A stretch of 64,000 bases of DNA from Collybia mongolica. Taxonomy: Eukaryota > Basidiomycota > Agaricomycetes > Agaricales > Clitocybaceae. The position numbers were made by a program, and so were the translations under genes. The stretch covers positions 2,480,001 to 2,544,000 of the forward strand of contig JAAXNY010000005.1 in the NCBI GenBank assembly GCA_013420905.1, written 5' to 3'. Shown in pieces: positions 12,497 to 24,931 of this stretch. Below the pieces are notes generated by a model. The model saw only the letters and a list, made by a program, of their open reading frames with translations. It was not told the origin of the DNA and searched no databases. The stretch's first letter is position 1. Every line of letters begins with the position of its first letter.

Positions 12497-13492
12497 GGAA
12501 GAACGAGATGTATGATGGCAATGAAAAAAAAAAGGTAGGTAAAATGAACAGTGGACGGCGAAAGAAAGGGAGTCGAGTTTGTAAACGGGAGATCCACAGA
12601 ATCAGATGATATGTATTATGAGGGTAATATTCTTCTTAAGATCCCGACCCGGCGTCCCCTGTTTCTCCGGATGGCAAGAAGGCGACGGGCGGTTACATTG
12701 TCGTGGTATATACCAGCTGGTCAGGTCAATATCTCGCGTGGGCCGTTTTCCATGTCTGAAGGTGTCTTCAATCCTATGCCCCTTGTCGGACCGTGTAATC
12801 TTGGGGTCTCTCGTGCTCAGTCGATCACTCACCATCAGCGAGTCGAGCGTAAATTACTTTCGCGGGTTGACCTGGTGACCAAAAACATTGGAATAATGTA
12901 CTCCCCTTGACAAGGGTTGTTGAAACGAGGGTAATTACAGGCGCTACGGCGGTACTTTTCTGTCACATTTGCGGGTGGTATGCCGTGTATGCCCTACTCA
13001 GCTGAACTTTCGGCCCGATGACCTTGGGTAGTGGACGCTTCTGCGTTATCAGCAATCCGAACTCTGCTTATTGTAGCGACAGATCTTCCAACCGTGACTC
13101 GGGAACTGCAGCATGTTTTGGGACGCACATGCTGTAGTGTTCAACAATGTGCTATTTCCCGAGGATTTCGAGGGCATGGAGGTACATGCGAGGGGCTTAC
13201 CTGGCTCAGACTTCCGTGTACATTCACTAGCAAACCCAAAGGGCTAAGCCTGTGCTCGGCATTCGCTAGTACTGCACGAACAGGCAGTTCGAACACGTGG
13301 CCAATGTTGACAATGAGGGTCTTTCGCCAAACAGTTGCCACTAATGCGAAGCCGGCGGTATGCACTTAGTTGCTCACCGTGACCACGTGATGTTGAATTT
13401 CTATTCTGTCAACGCGTCGTGACTGACAGGCTCAAAGTTGAACTTGCTCCTTCCCACCCCGACCAACTCCTTCACTTCATCACACCAGAATT
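12497..13492. promoter_or_regulatory. Divergent intergenic region, Rheb / Spo12-like
   Basis: About 1 kb between two divergently transcribed genes. It has normal CpG content and no reading frame resembling a protein family on either strand. Short A and T runs (for example about 12465 and 12525) sit just upstream of the Rheb start and may be promoter tracts. Nothing else recognised. Confidence 0.45.
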
Positions 13493-14000
13493 ATGTCCTC
13501 TACGACCACTCCTAACGACTCCCCAATCGCTCCCATGCAACCCCTCCATAACCCATCCCAAGCTGCTCATGTTGTTGTACCACAAGCCCCACTGGGAAAC
13601 GTTGCAAACCAAGCCCCAGGAATGGGTGCAAAGGCGCTCCTGGCGAAGAAGATGGCTAAGAATCGGTGCGTCTCTTTCGCTTGGAGGCATACATTGATGA
13701 AGGCTGACATCGTTCCTAGCAATCCCACATACATTTCACCAACCGATAACCTCATGACACCCTGCACCCAAAAGCTTAGTGCAGCAAGGAAGAAGCATTT
13801 CAATAAGTACTAATATCTTCCTTTTGATGTCTTTAACTTGTCTAATTTCTTTCTTTAATAGGGGTGCAAAACCCGTTCAGCTCTTCGGTCAGCTGGAACA
13901 TAACGAGGTCAGCAGTGATGAGCAGGTAGACGTGGATTCACAAACCGACCGCGGCAACCCAGAGAAGATCATGGGCATCAATGACGAGAATCCTTTCTAG
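13493..14000 (+). CDS. Spo12-like cell-cycle protein
   Basis: Small protein of the Spo12 family; in yeasts its members promote mitotic exit and meiotic divisions in the nucleus. Exons 13493-13665, 13720-13806 and 13862-14000 join in frame to give 132 residues. Exon 2 carries the family core NPTYISPTDNLMTPCTQKLS followed by AARKKHFNK. The N-terminus is low-complexity Ser/Thr/Pro/Asn and ends in a basic stretch (KALLAKKMAKNR). The C-terminus is acidic (EVSSDEQVDVDSQTDRGNPE). The SPTD and TPCT sequences are likely phosphorylation sites, as in the yeast proteins. The core is only about 25 residues, so the assignment rests on that motif and the small size. Confidence 0.78.
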
Positions 14001-14289
14001 TTCTCCACCCCTGTCTTCTTCGTCCATCTGTAGGCTGGTCCTTCGCGCTTCTATTGAAGCGTTGACGACATCATATTTTTGTAGTTCCCTTCGTTCTTTG
14101 TTTTGCATATCTGTTTGTACTTGTCAATGTAAGGTGTATTATCCTCTCGAATCGTTATTGTAACCTTCCTCATTTTTATGATTGTTCAATTTCAAACTGC
14201 CTCATCAGGCTGGGACCCATGTTCTCACGATCGTGCTGACGCGTCGAACGCTACTCTTCGTCAGATCAGGTGCCCCTTAACACATTTCG

Positions 14290-15152
14290 ATGGACGAACG
14301 TTCTGAGCGGCCACCTTCACCAAGCGAAGCCTCTGCCTTGAGTTTATCTCTGGACGAGATCAGGGAAAACATACAACGGCTCCGAGATGAAATATCTGCC
14401 TCACTTCCTGCCGACCAACTTACTTTCTCGTAGGGGAATTTTGGTTTCACGGTTTCATTTCATTCTGATACGAGCTTTAGTCAGATCACGGAGCTTCTTG
14501 CAAACCTACCCAGGCTTACTGAACATGAGATCCTCGACCTCGGACATGGTATGGTATAAAAAGGCTTGATTTCATTGGATTAATTTGCCAGCTACCTTTG
14601 TAGATTCCCTTTGTCCTATATGCTTGAATCCACTTTTGGCCATATTTGCTGAAGAGGAGATGGGAACCGTTATGGACTCTCCTGCTCACCCCATTGAGGA
14701 ACTTGGAGTGACCATGTTATCCCAACCTTGGCAGTGTGGTCACGTATTTTGTCGGCGCGAGTTGAGTTGAGATTTCATCTTCTGCATAGGGAGCCTAATA
14801 CTTGGGATCAGCATCTCCAAGTGGATACATGAAGCAGTGAGTACGGCTTCTGTGGCTTTTGGATTGTACCTAAGGTTGAACAAAGCACGACTCCTGTCCA
14901 ATGTGTCGAAACCTCCTTGTGAAGGCCACGGCTAGGTCAAGGGAACCAAGTGTGGTTGCCACGCCCATGCTTGATATTGAATCCCCATTCGACGAGATTG
15001 AGAGGCAAATTGGCTTCCACATTGATCTCCTTCGTAATCGTCTTCAAGAGATGCCACTGGCATTCCCCAACGGCGTATACGATGAGCACACTTCGCCTTC
15101 CGACAACAGAGGCCCTAACGACATAAGTACCTATTCCGGAATGTATTCATAG
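14290..15152 (+). CDS. RING finger protein (RING 2)
   Basis: Probable E3 ubiquitin ligase; substrate unknown. The start at 14290 gives MDERSERPPSPSEASALSLS and a short helical stretch (LDEIRENIQRLRDEISASLP). After two introns comes ITELLANLPRLTEHEILDLG and then CPICLNPLL, a roughly 30-residue acidic insert, and CGHVFCRRD. Two further introns join to ISKWIHEA and HDSCPMCRNLLV, completing the zinc ligands. The tail reads IERQIGFHIDLLRNRLQEMP and ends YSGMYS at 15152. The exon plan inside the RING is the same as in RING 1 (4109-4941), but here the acidic tail is missing. It converges on the chitin synthase gene with about 210 bases between them. Confidence 0.8.
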
Positions 15153-15366
15153 CCAGCAACGCAACGATGATTGATACGAAATATGGCGGGTAGCCAGGTC
15201 CAAGTCCATAGTCCATTGTGCTATGTATAACAAGATGAGAGGGACATAGCAAATCAGTGCTTGTCTCTTTATAATATTAAGGTAGAAAAGCAAGATCGAC
15301 GGAATATGGTATTGGTAGAAGAAAACGTTCCAGAGAAGCATTACGCAAACGAAGAAAAGCGTTCTT

Positions 15367-18300
15367 CTAGTTCCTACGGCACCATCTGAACAAATTGCGC
15401 TTAAAGAAATAGTATAGGCACTGATGAGTGGGTGGAAATCAGCACAGCAGATGAGATGAAGGTTGGGGCTACGTACCCCTATAAAGCGCACGGCTGCAAG
15501 GGCAAACGTCGAGTACAGAATGATACCAAAATAGGTATTTTGTTTCTCCATCAAATGAGCTTCATCCTGAGCACGGTCTTTGTTTGGTAGACCGTTGAGA
15601 TTTTCAATAGCGATGGCCAAAGTAGCGTTACTAAGCATCCACATGGCCACAAGGCGTGTTCGGAAAGTTTTGTTTTGATCGTCCATGGTCGGTTTCTCTA
15701 CGACTTCCTTGGATTCAATCTTGGTGATAGCACGAGTGACAGTTTCTTTGAACGCAGCGTCGACATCTTCTTGGACCTTGGTAGTATCCACGACAACGGG
15801 TGCGTCGGCGTCTTTTGACTTCTCGGAGGATATCGAAGGTAAGGCCTCAGCCTGGTCACTACCTTTAGTACCCCAGGACACCTGAGTTTGTTATGAGCAA
15901 AGCAATTGGTGTGGAAAGAAGAAGACATACATCGTGTAGGTTGCAGAAGGCATAGACATTAAGGACATTAGTAAAGCTCGGGGCAAGACAGAGGTATTGG
16001 AGGAAGCTTGAGAACATGTGCCAGGGATCACGCTACCAGAAATTCTGATCAGGTTGGGTATTTAAAAGATTAGTTGCACACTACTCACGTAAAGGAATGA
16101 CGCAATGAAGTAGATGCCTAGAACTGACCTCAGCGGCGGTGCTGATGAGAAAAAAGTGACATACCAAAGGTAGAAACCATTGCGGCTATGAGTGCGCCTA
16201 CGGGTGGCTTAAAGAACGTCGCGATGATTTCTCCCGTCGATTTACCCCTCAGAAGATCTGGAATGGCCTAATATGGTTTATCAAGAGATGGTAACTGCAA
16301 AATGTTTCAGGCCTTACTTGGAAAGATTTAGCCGTCAACCAGAAGGAGCACACCAAAAGATAGACGGCAAGCACAGCATAAACCCTGTAGGACGGTTGAG
16401 GATTCAATCTACGAGAAGGCGTAAGACACTTACCATAGAGTGATAGTGTACGCCATACGTTCACCCTTGGGCCGATTGCCTAGGGCAAGGATGAATTGAA
16501 GTGCCAGGAATGACAGGTATATCCATTTCAGAGCATTATTAACCCAATGTGTCTAGGATAATTGTTTAGAAATAGTTAACAAAGACAAAATATCAAAGAC
16601 CCACAATTTCCTCTGTGCCAAAGATAATGATGTGTTGTGAAGGAAGCAGGTCGATAATGATGCTGAATGTAAGCCATATATTTGCCAGTGCAAACCAGGA
16701 GAAGATCAAAGAGAAGATGTTATACTGCGGATAGTTCAATAGGTTTGTGAATCAATGACATAAGTCGCACATACTAGGGCCTGAATATGGAGAAAGAACA
16801 TGCGGAAAATCCCATGGCCCGATTTGTAAAACATGAAGAAATTTACAAGTGCATACTATAGGTATTAGTCGTCAACACCGATAGAAATCGCAGTTATGAG
16901 CTACGAAGACTTACAACGGAAGCTGCGAAGGAACCATTTAACCAGCGCCGACGCTGGCCAATAAGCTCCACAGCAGTCTCGGGAACATCAGTCTCTGCCT
17001 TGCTTGGCTTCACGTACGTGAGGGTCCACCGATCACCCGCCTTTGCAACAAGCTCGAAGCACAAAATACGATCCTCAGCTGCTGAAATGTCAATCAAATA
17101 AGATAACAATATGAATGAGTAACGCACCCAAAAACATGTTTTTTGTGAAAATGTTCATTCCATAGATACCTTTTGGTCCTAGGCGATCGGCCAACGAATG
17201 GTCGCCGTGGAAATACTGGTCTAAAGGTCTTCCCAAAATAGCACGGAATCGGTATGCAGAGAATGCACCAGGTAAGACAGACACATAACCGAAGCTACTC
17301 TCCAAAGGTTTATCTGTGCGCTTTCTGAGGATTAGAGACGGGAGAGCATGTAAAAGAAACTCACCCAAAATATTGGACATCTTGTATTCAAAGTTTTGGG
17401 CGGCTACCAGAGGGTTCAATAGCTTCTTCCCTCCTTTAATCATGGCATGAATTTCGCCTGTTTTATTCGGTGAGGCGTGAAAAGCATTGGAAAGAAAGAA
17501 TGAGACTTTACCACAGCAACCACCCAGATTAGCATCATTGTAGAACGCCTCCCAAAGATAATAGATTGATTTGTGGCCTGGTTTCGTACCAGCATCAATC
17601 AACACACAGATTTCCGGCTGTTTGAGAACGTTTTAGTTGATATCAATGTCAATTAAAAGGAAGACTTACATTCAGCATCTTGCCGATGGCGTTGAATAAC
17701 CAGCGGTGGGAGTTAATCTTCTTCTGATTCTTAGCCTTGAGAACAAAAATAATCTGAACAGGAACCAGGTTCAAGGGATCGTTGGCTTGGGGAAGGACAA
17801 GCTGAGGTGTGGCATCCACTGATAGTTGAGTTGTGTACTAATATTGAAAGGAAGGTTAGTCGCATTTTTTTGGACGACGAAGTACTAACCTCGAATATGT
17901 GGGCAACAGTGTCTTTCCCGTCAATCTGCTTCTTCATAACACCATCCTGGTACACTCCAACAGTTGCAAGAAGATCAAGGACACTCTTGTCCATAGCTTC
18001 GAGGCCATCAACGATCAGTGCGACCGTAATCTTGTGCCAAGCAGGGTTTCCTTCTTCCGCAGTCCTACGCCAGTACTTGGACTGTTTCGTTTTGCAGATG
18101 TCCCTGATGTTGAGCATGACACCATGCAACGTTCGGGCATACAAAGTCTTGTCCTCGTTGTATGACGTGACTGCAATAAGTAATTCCGTCTCACGATTGT
18201 ACATCTTTGTCCGCAAAGAGTAACCGTTCGCCTCGTTGAACTCATCGGGGTCACAGGTGGCTGCAGTATACCGCATATGTCTGGTGGGAAGTCAACAACC

Positions 18301-18896
18301 GCTCCAACATCATAGTGATCAAAACATACGAAAACTCAGTACTCTTGGTCCCAGACCATTTCGCTTCAATGGCAGTATGAACGGGCGTTGGTACAGGATA
18401 TTCAGCAATAAAATTTCCATGAGTTAATTTGACCTTGCGAGTGACACCGCGCTTAATGGTTTGGCGACGTCTCCAAGCGCTTTCGATACCATTAGTCGAC
18501 GTTGATATTACCGACCCCGGGCGGTCACCATGAGCATACGGGTCACCAAGGGTGTTGGGATCCAAAGGGCTATGCACATGAACGGTCAGGATTACTTGAA
18601 TACGCGTCGCGAATGTCAACGTTGCAAACTTACGCAGGGGGATAAAACCCTCCAGAGAAATTCTGACCCACGGTCAATGGTTGTTTCTCAATATACTCGT
18701 CATCATCATAGTCTTGATCGCCATGTGCGAGAGAAGTAGTGCTCTGGTATGCTCGTGGAAGTGAGGTCGTACTCTGGTATGGCGCCTCAGGTTCGGTGAA
18801 GTGTGTCTGGCGAGGGCGGTCTGCAAATGGGTCACCATAAGGTGCCTCCCTGCTGTAGGACGAGGCAGAAGGCAAAGGGGGTCGATTATCAGACAT
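15367..18896 (-). CDS. Chitin synthase, division 1 (class I-III type)
   Basis: Membrane family-2 glycosyltransferase that polymerises UDP-GlcNAc into chitin at the plasma membrane. The start at 18896 opens a disordered N-terminus rich in Ser, Pro, Tyr and acidic residues ([20 protein letters not shown]). Next are [20 protein letters not shown] and GIQDGVM-type [12 protein letters not shown]. Catalytic sequences present are [20 protein letters not shown] (acceptor-site Asp) and [13 protein letters not shown]. Five to seven membrane helices follow between about 16900 and 15480. The real C-terminus comes from splicing at about 15476 to give [20 protein letters not shown] and a stop at 15367. There is no myosin motor domain, so it is not class V/VII. 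About fifteen short introns. Confidence 0.93.
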
Positions 18897-19467
18897 TAAG
18901 TGCGCGAAGAGAAAGGAACAGTGGATTTGGCTCAACGCTCACGACCGCTTTTGTTCGCAACGGGGCGATGTAATTTGACACCGCTTATTGCCGCCTCTAC
19001 CAAAATTCCCCCAGACACCCTAAATTTATGACATCCGTAGTATCTACTTGCTGTGCCCAAGATATCTCAACGTTAAATAACTTGACCAACCGGCGTGAAA
19101 GCCCTATGCAAACATAATTTGTGCTTTCACCTCAACCTCAGGCTTCAGCATGCTTTTTAATCTCATTTCATGAAGTTTATGCGGCCTCTGTAATATAAAC
19201 AAAGCATGGCCCCCGCCCACCAATCCCATACATCGACCTGAAACTTACAACGCGTCCGTCAACCTGAGCGCTCACCCAATGATGCACGGCAGTCGAAGAT
19301 GTGATTTGACCGAGTGTAAGGACCGGTTAACGTTGGTTGTTAACCGTGATTGATTCGATGTTCACATGTATGTCGCGTCTGGGAAGAACGGTAACCGGGC
19401 CTGTTATATACTGAAGTAACAATACAGACCCAATCTCATTTGAATATCGCTACTCCCTCTACCGAGT
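18897..19467. promoter_or_regulatory. Divergent intergenic region, chitin synthase / GST-like
   Basis: About 570 bases between two divergent genes, normal CpG content, no coding signal. An ACCGGTTAACG-like inverted stretch occurs around 19320-19350 (ggttaacgttggttgttaacc), which could be a protein-binding palindrome. Confidence 0.4.
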
Positions 19468-20876
19468 ATGGCTTCTCTGCCCCCACCAGTTATCATCTAC
19501 CGGTGAGCACCTCACAAGTCAATGACATCCGCAGACCCTACAACTAGTTAGATACGACACTTCTCCTTTTTCCCACAAGATAGACAATGTTTTGGCCCTC
19601 AAGAATATACCACATTATACAGTCGACGTGAATTTAGTCGATGTATATTCGCCAATTGCGATATATTGCTGATCAGGTCTTAGGTGTCCCCGACTCTCCC
19701 TCGTCCCGAGATCACCGATTTGTTGGGCATCTCTTACCGACGCATCCCTATCCTAGCTATTGGAAATGACGTTTATTGTGATACCAGGTAGACAATCCGG
19801 CCATTTTGACGGCCATTATTCGCACGTGCTCAACTCCAATCTTTTTTGTGGTACCTTCAGTCTTATCGCGCCTGCACTTGAACGGCGCTTTCCTGTTTCC
19901 GCTGGGTATGGCACTATTTTTCCTCGCCCAAAGCATGGTGGAAGTCCAGATACCGGCATGGTGAAGGCTTTTGCAAGGTACTATGCCGATGCTGTCTTGT
20001 TCCCCGCAGCTCCCAGCCTTATTCCATGGGAGAAATTACCGCCTTCCTTTGTCGAAGATCGGAGCTCGGTAAGCAGTTCCTAAATGCTATTCTACGCAAA
20101 GCTGAAGATAGTGCTTCCGCAAGTTCTTCGGTGCACCAATAAAGGTCGAGACTGTGATTGCCTCTCGTGGAAATTCCCTGACAGCATTATCCTCACATTT
20201 GGTGAGATCGCGCTCATATATCTGTTTCCCGCATAGCCTTATTATAGACTCCACGCAGTCCCTCGTGGAAGAACAACTGAACGATGGCAGGGAGTGGTTA
20301 TTCGATACGGAATTGCCTAGCTTTATGGACATTTCAATCCATTTCGTATTCAACTGGCTAAAAGGATTCCATGCGGCACGGCCCTTATACGATGCAGCTA
20401 CACTTCCTCATACCTTGAAGGTACGGTTTACTTCTTAATGTGCCGCAGTTTTCATTAAACCTTCCAATCCAGTGGTTAGATCGCTTCTCGACATTCATTA
20501 ACAGAAAAAGCAACGCCCAGGCCGCCCCCCAGAGACTAAGCGGTGCGCAGGCAGCGACCTCGATCGTTTCTTCCGGTTTTGAACCTTACGAGGCTGTTGG
20601 ATTTGATAATGCCGAAGCTGAGCGGATAGGTTTAAAGCTCGGTGGAAAAGCCCAGGTATTCCCTGATGATACCGGTATGTAACGGCAGACAATTCAACTT
20701 CGTCACCCATAACCAAAATTTCGACCATAGGCAGGAGCTACCCCACGTGTGGGAAACTTGTTGGCCTCAACAAAGAGGAGGCTGTGTTTGAGGTGCAAGG
20801 CTCTCAGGGCTTGCTGCGTTGCCATTTCCCTCGACTTGGATTTACCATCCGACCCGAACGGTCTCCCAAGTTGTAG
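19468..20876 (+). CDS. Glutathione S-transferase-like protein
   Basis: Fungal GST-like protein with a thioredoxin-fold N-terminal domain; substrate unknown. Exon 1 reads MASLPPPVIIYR and joins to YDTSPFSHKIDNVLALKNIP, the start of a GST N-terminal domain with its YxxSPFSHK active-site loop. Further exons give PRPEITDLLGISYRRIPILA and IGNDVYCDTSLIAPALERRF, which carry the cis-Pro and the glutathione-binding DTSLI region. The helical C-terminal half contains WLFDTELPSFMDISIHFVFN and WLDRFSTFINRK. The last exon, joined at about 20731, reads SYPTCGKLVGLNKEEAVFEV and ends HFPRLGFTIRPERSPKL with the stop at 20876. Six or seven introns. It is the last gene before the CpG-poor repeat island, which begins about 100 bases beyond its stop. 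Confidence 0.82.
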
Positions 20877-21209
20877 TGATATTTGTGACATATATGAGCA
20901 ATTTTCGAGACTTCTTAAGGAGCATGAACCATTGGACGTGATGCATCCCAGTAAGAAATGCATGTATTATCTAGCATTTCCTCCGATTATCTTATAATAT
21001 TAGTTTTACCAAAATGTAAGACAATACCCCATCAGCAAAATCAATAGCTATATAGTTATCATCTACTGTTACCTGATATTTCTACAAAGCTAATGGGAGA
21101 TAATGCATCACAAACAAACATAATAGCTATATAGATATTTGTTTAACATTTCCATGTTGCTAATGTATAGCATTATGTGATCTTGTATTATTTACTATTT
21201 ACAGGTATC

Positions 21210-21228
21210 TTTTTTTTTTTTTTTTTTT
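21210..21228 (-). repeat. Poly-T tract followed by GGTTCA (possible retroposon 3' end)
   Basis: A run of 19 T followed directly by ggttca. The same arrangement, T-run plus ggttcaa, recurs at 63614-63634. Read on the minus strand both are TGAACC followed by poly-A, as at the 3' end of a non-LTR element or its derivative. The flanking sequences are only weakly alike. Confidence 0.4.
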
Positions 21229-23501
21229 GGTTCATATAATAATATCAAGCACATGTGGGTTTGACCCAGCTACATGCGGGCAGAGACACCTATTACCACT
21301 AAGTAATCTGTAATGGGCCATCAGGGTGGAGCTGTACACTAAGTTGCTCTCCAGGTCATATTACAGGTCTAGACATGAGGATACCTGCAGTCCAACGGTA
21401 TTGTACTGTACCATGTCTGAACCTCCCAACGCCTTAAAGGTTTGCCTTCACTTGTCGGGGCATGGTCCCATCCCTTCACATTGGTACCCTGTTCCACCCC
21501 CCCCCCTGGTATTTTCAGGTTGCCCTGGAAACCCATTACTCCCCCCCAGTGTCAAAGATAAATGTCCAATCTAAATGAACAACCCATACCTCAAACCTGC
21601 TCCCCCTCTCCTGAGTCCCCCTATTACTTGCCCCCCTGTTCCACACCACTCTCCCAAAGCAATGACTCCCCTCCAAAATGAGGCTGCCAAATCCCACCAT
21701 TGGACAATAAACTGGCATTCTCCCCAAGAGGTGTGCTCTGTGCAGGGACAGTAGCTGATCGGGGGGCCAGACCCCTTCCTCCTTTTGTATTTGGGTGTAG
21801 TGGTTAAGCAAGTACAAATAAATCATTGAAAATGTTGGTGGTGACACTCCCTAAGGATCTGCGCAAAGCAGAGTACAAGAGTTGTGGTGTCCTCGTGTGG
21901 CCTGATAGTTGATAAGGTGGATGTGAACAGATTAGTGAAGCCCCCAGTACAGGCAAGATGAGATGACCCTGCAGATAGTCAGGATCAGGTCTGATAAGTT
22001 AGAAATTTGGATATGGTGTAAAAGGATAGTGGCCCAGGCTGAAAGAATGGTCTGATGAAAGGCAATCTCGATTAGGGATGAGGTGTTAGGTAGTTTAGGG
22101 ACAACCTAGTGCAGGAGGGACAAATTCCCACAGTCAGATGGTGGTGGTAAAAGAGCAAGAAGTGTCGCTATTTACAGGCATCAACATGCATTCTAGCTGC
22201 CATCAATTGCTACCACTTCTCCCCCTTGTGAATTCATCCAGCCTGAAAACCCATTACAAGCACTATATAGTTATGGTCACATCTACAGGTGACCATTAGT
22301 GCTGGTATGTTGTAAAACACATATCAGGAATATTGTATTTGGACTTGCTGGATTTTGCAGTCTTTTTCTGATAAAAAATCCATCAGGTTGGTTAGACTTG
22401 TGACAGGGTAAGCCTTGCTGCAGCCTTTGCTTGTCCTTCAAATAACTGATGGTGGTGGCTTTTATGTAGCAAGATTCAGATGCAAATTTCAACATGGACA
22501 ACCTTTTTGTCCATTGACAAGCATGGCCTTGCTCCATGCATGTCAATCAGCCTTTATTGACCATTGCAGTACTACCACCAGTGTGCATTGCACTTATTGC
22601 ATCTTACCAGATCAGTGCACATCTCATCACCAGAACCACTGAATTCTCCAATATTGGCAACTTCAGACTATTGGACCTGTTGCTTCATCCTTATTCCTTT
22701 AGCACTTGAAACATGAACTCCTGCTTGTCACATACAAGAGGCCTCCTAACCTATACCTTTTATATACATATTTTTCTTTCCCTTTGTCTCAAGTTTACAC
22801 ACCATTGCTGGCATCAGATGATTTTCTAGAGTGTAAATACCTCTGTATTTCATCTACTACCATCATCTTTGGACATCCCAATCTACTTCTCTTCTCTCAC
22901 CCACACTCTCTCTAAGAATGCATCCATTGCACCTTCAATCTCATTTTTGTGTTCACACAATTGACTTGTGGGAAAGGCTTGCTTTGGCACTGTTGCACAG
23001 AGTTAAAAATTACCACATCACACATAAGTAACACCTGTTGTTCACTTTGCACTGCTGTTGTCCTACTCACTGCACATTGCACTGCACAGTCTCTATCTCT
23101 TGTCACATGTAATTGCACTGACCACAGGCCATAGTGCATGTTTGTTGCACACTTTTTTGACACACATTGGTATATTCCTTTTATTCTTAGATGCACTGAT
23201 GCTTCTTTTCTGGGTTTGGGAATCTCCTACACATTACAGTAAGTAACAATTAATGTTGGCCTCAGCCTCAAGCTTTTTCACTGTAAGATGCTTTGGAAGG
23301 TTAGCTACAGCTAGGGCAGGCTCCCCTAAGTATATTGGTAAGGTTAAACCAAAGGCCCTTAGTATCATTTATCTTAACTTACAAGTATTTATATGGTGAA
23401 GTACATAGATGGGGTGGAATAAGGAGAAGAAGATAACAGATTCTCATTCAGTGTGGTGCAATTGAACTTGGCCAAAATTGGCCAAACTGAATTTCCTACT
23501 T

Positions 23502-23566
23502 GAGATGTTGTCCTACGGAGGACCCTACAAGACCCTTGATGTAAGGGTCCAGGGAGTCAACATCTC
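23502..23566. repeat. Nested stem-loop in CpG-poor island
   Basis: Outer arms gagatgttg (23502-23510) and caacatctc (23558-23566) pair perfectly, and inside them ggaccct (23520-23526) pairs with agggtcc (23544-23550). Two of the few CpGs of the island lie in or beside it. It may be the end of a small DNA transposon. Confidence 0.5.
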
Positions 23567-23746
23567 GGATTCTTCTACTGCCCCCCCTGGGGAGGGGCAA
23601 TTGCCAGTTATTTTTGATATGTGTATAGTTGTTTGTCTGGCCTGGAAAAGCACCATTTGATGACCCACATTGCTGGTGGCTCAGAAACTAAAGATAATGG
23701 ATTGGTTTAATAGTAAAAGTTGTTCAAAATATCAGCCTAGAGAGGC

Positions 23747-23856
23747 CTTTGTGGTGGATTTTTCAATTCCCTCATATTTTTCAAGATATCAAAATTACAT
23801 ATATTTTTTGGACCTATGAAGTGGAAAACAAAAAAATCAAAAAATCCACCACAAAG
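23747..23856. repeat. Short inverted-repeat element (MITE-like)
   Basis: Perfect 17-base inverted arms, ctttgtggtggattttt at 23747-23763 and its complement at 23840-23856, flank about 76 bases of AT-rich sequence. Size and form suit a miniature inverted-repeat element, but I see no clear target duplication. Confidence 0.5.
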
Positions 23857-24179
23857 ACCCTCTTGCCCCTGAAAATTCACATAAGATTGATCAAGGAAGT
23901 TAAGCCATATTGTAGCCAAGGAAGATGTCAGTGATGGCATACTGTTGTCTGTTACCTTGCCTGTGGTCTGAAATTTTAGATAGCCAAGACACATCAAATG
24001 ACTAAATTACATACCAAATCTGATCAGCAGTGAGGCATATATGGAAACATGTTATTTAAAACTCAGCTCAAAACTATACCCTCATGGAAAATAATTAAAT
24101 TCTCATTGATGCAGTGCTCTATAGAGCTCAAAACAAGATGGGTACTCTTCACATATACTTAAGCCCTAGTATAGATCAG

Positions 24180-24710
24180 CTAATCTGCAAACTGTACCCA
24201 TGGATCATGCCACAGGTCAGCTATCCACAGTTACCAGTTTATTTTAGTGCTGAACCACAGATAACTGCAGATTTTAGTCAATCTGCTGCTTCTCCAGACT
24301 GTTCCCCCTCTCTCATGGTTCTGCTAGTACCAGGCTTGTTACAATCTCATAAGTAGTTCTACAATATGATGTGCATATACTTGGTTGTTATTGTCACAAA
24401 AATTTGTAAGAAATACTATAAATCTTAAAAAGGGTGAACTCACCAAGCCCCAAACCCTGAGTATTGTTAGGTACATGCCAACCTAAGGTTTGATGTCTTG
24501 CATAACAACAAACAAATTTTATTGATGGTAGACTTTACCTGTGATTTATTCTGATCATTATTTGGGTGATAATATTCAAAATTTTCTATAAAAATATTAA
24601 TAAGCCTGCAGTCCTGCAGGCATCTGTGGATTTATCTGCATCCATATCTGGCAGATGGCTGATCTGCAGGTCAGGGGACAGGCCAGATACAGATAGACCT
24701 ATGCTAGGGC
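24180..24710. repeat. Degenerate ATCTGC/GCAGAT word cluster
   Basis: The words atctgc, gcagat, ctgcag and their one-base variants recur in two blocks (about 24180-24300 and 24605-24700). If each TG or CA is read back as CG, many become ATCCGC/GCGGAT, a simple-repeat motif seen in basidiomycete genomes. The ancestral reading is my inference. Confidence 0.4.
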
Positions 24711-24931
24711 TTACATATACTGTCCTTCAATTTCCACTAGTTTGACATGTTTTATTTCATGAGAATGTGCTCCCAAAAGCATGAAATATCAGGTGGGTCA
24801 CAAAATCTCTCCAAATTTGTCATTTGTTTACTTGTATTATGAATGTGGAGTAGGTAATCATTGCCCCTCCCCACTGAAAGGTTACATTTGTCCATTATAA
24901 TTTAAGTCAGTAGAAACAACATTTTAGTCAA

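Noticed and set aside
15147..15366. Reading the chitin synthase on to a stop at 15147, overlapping RING 2
   Set aside because: Splicing at about 15476 restores the family C-terminus ([17 protein letters not shown]) with a stop at 15367. The longer reading has no family similarity.
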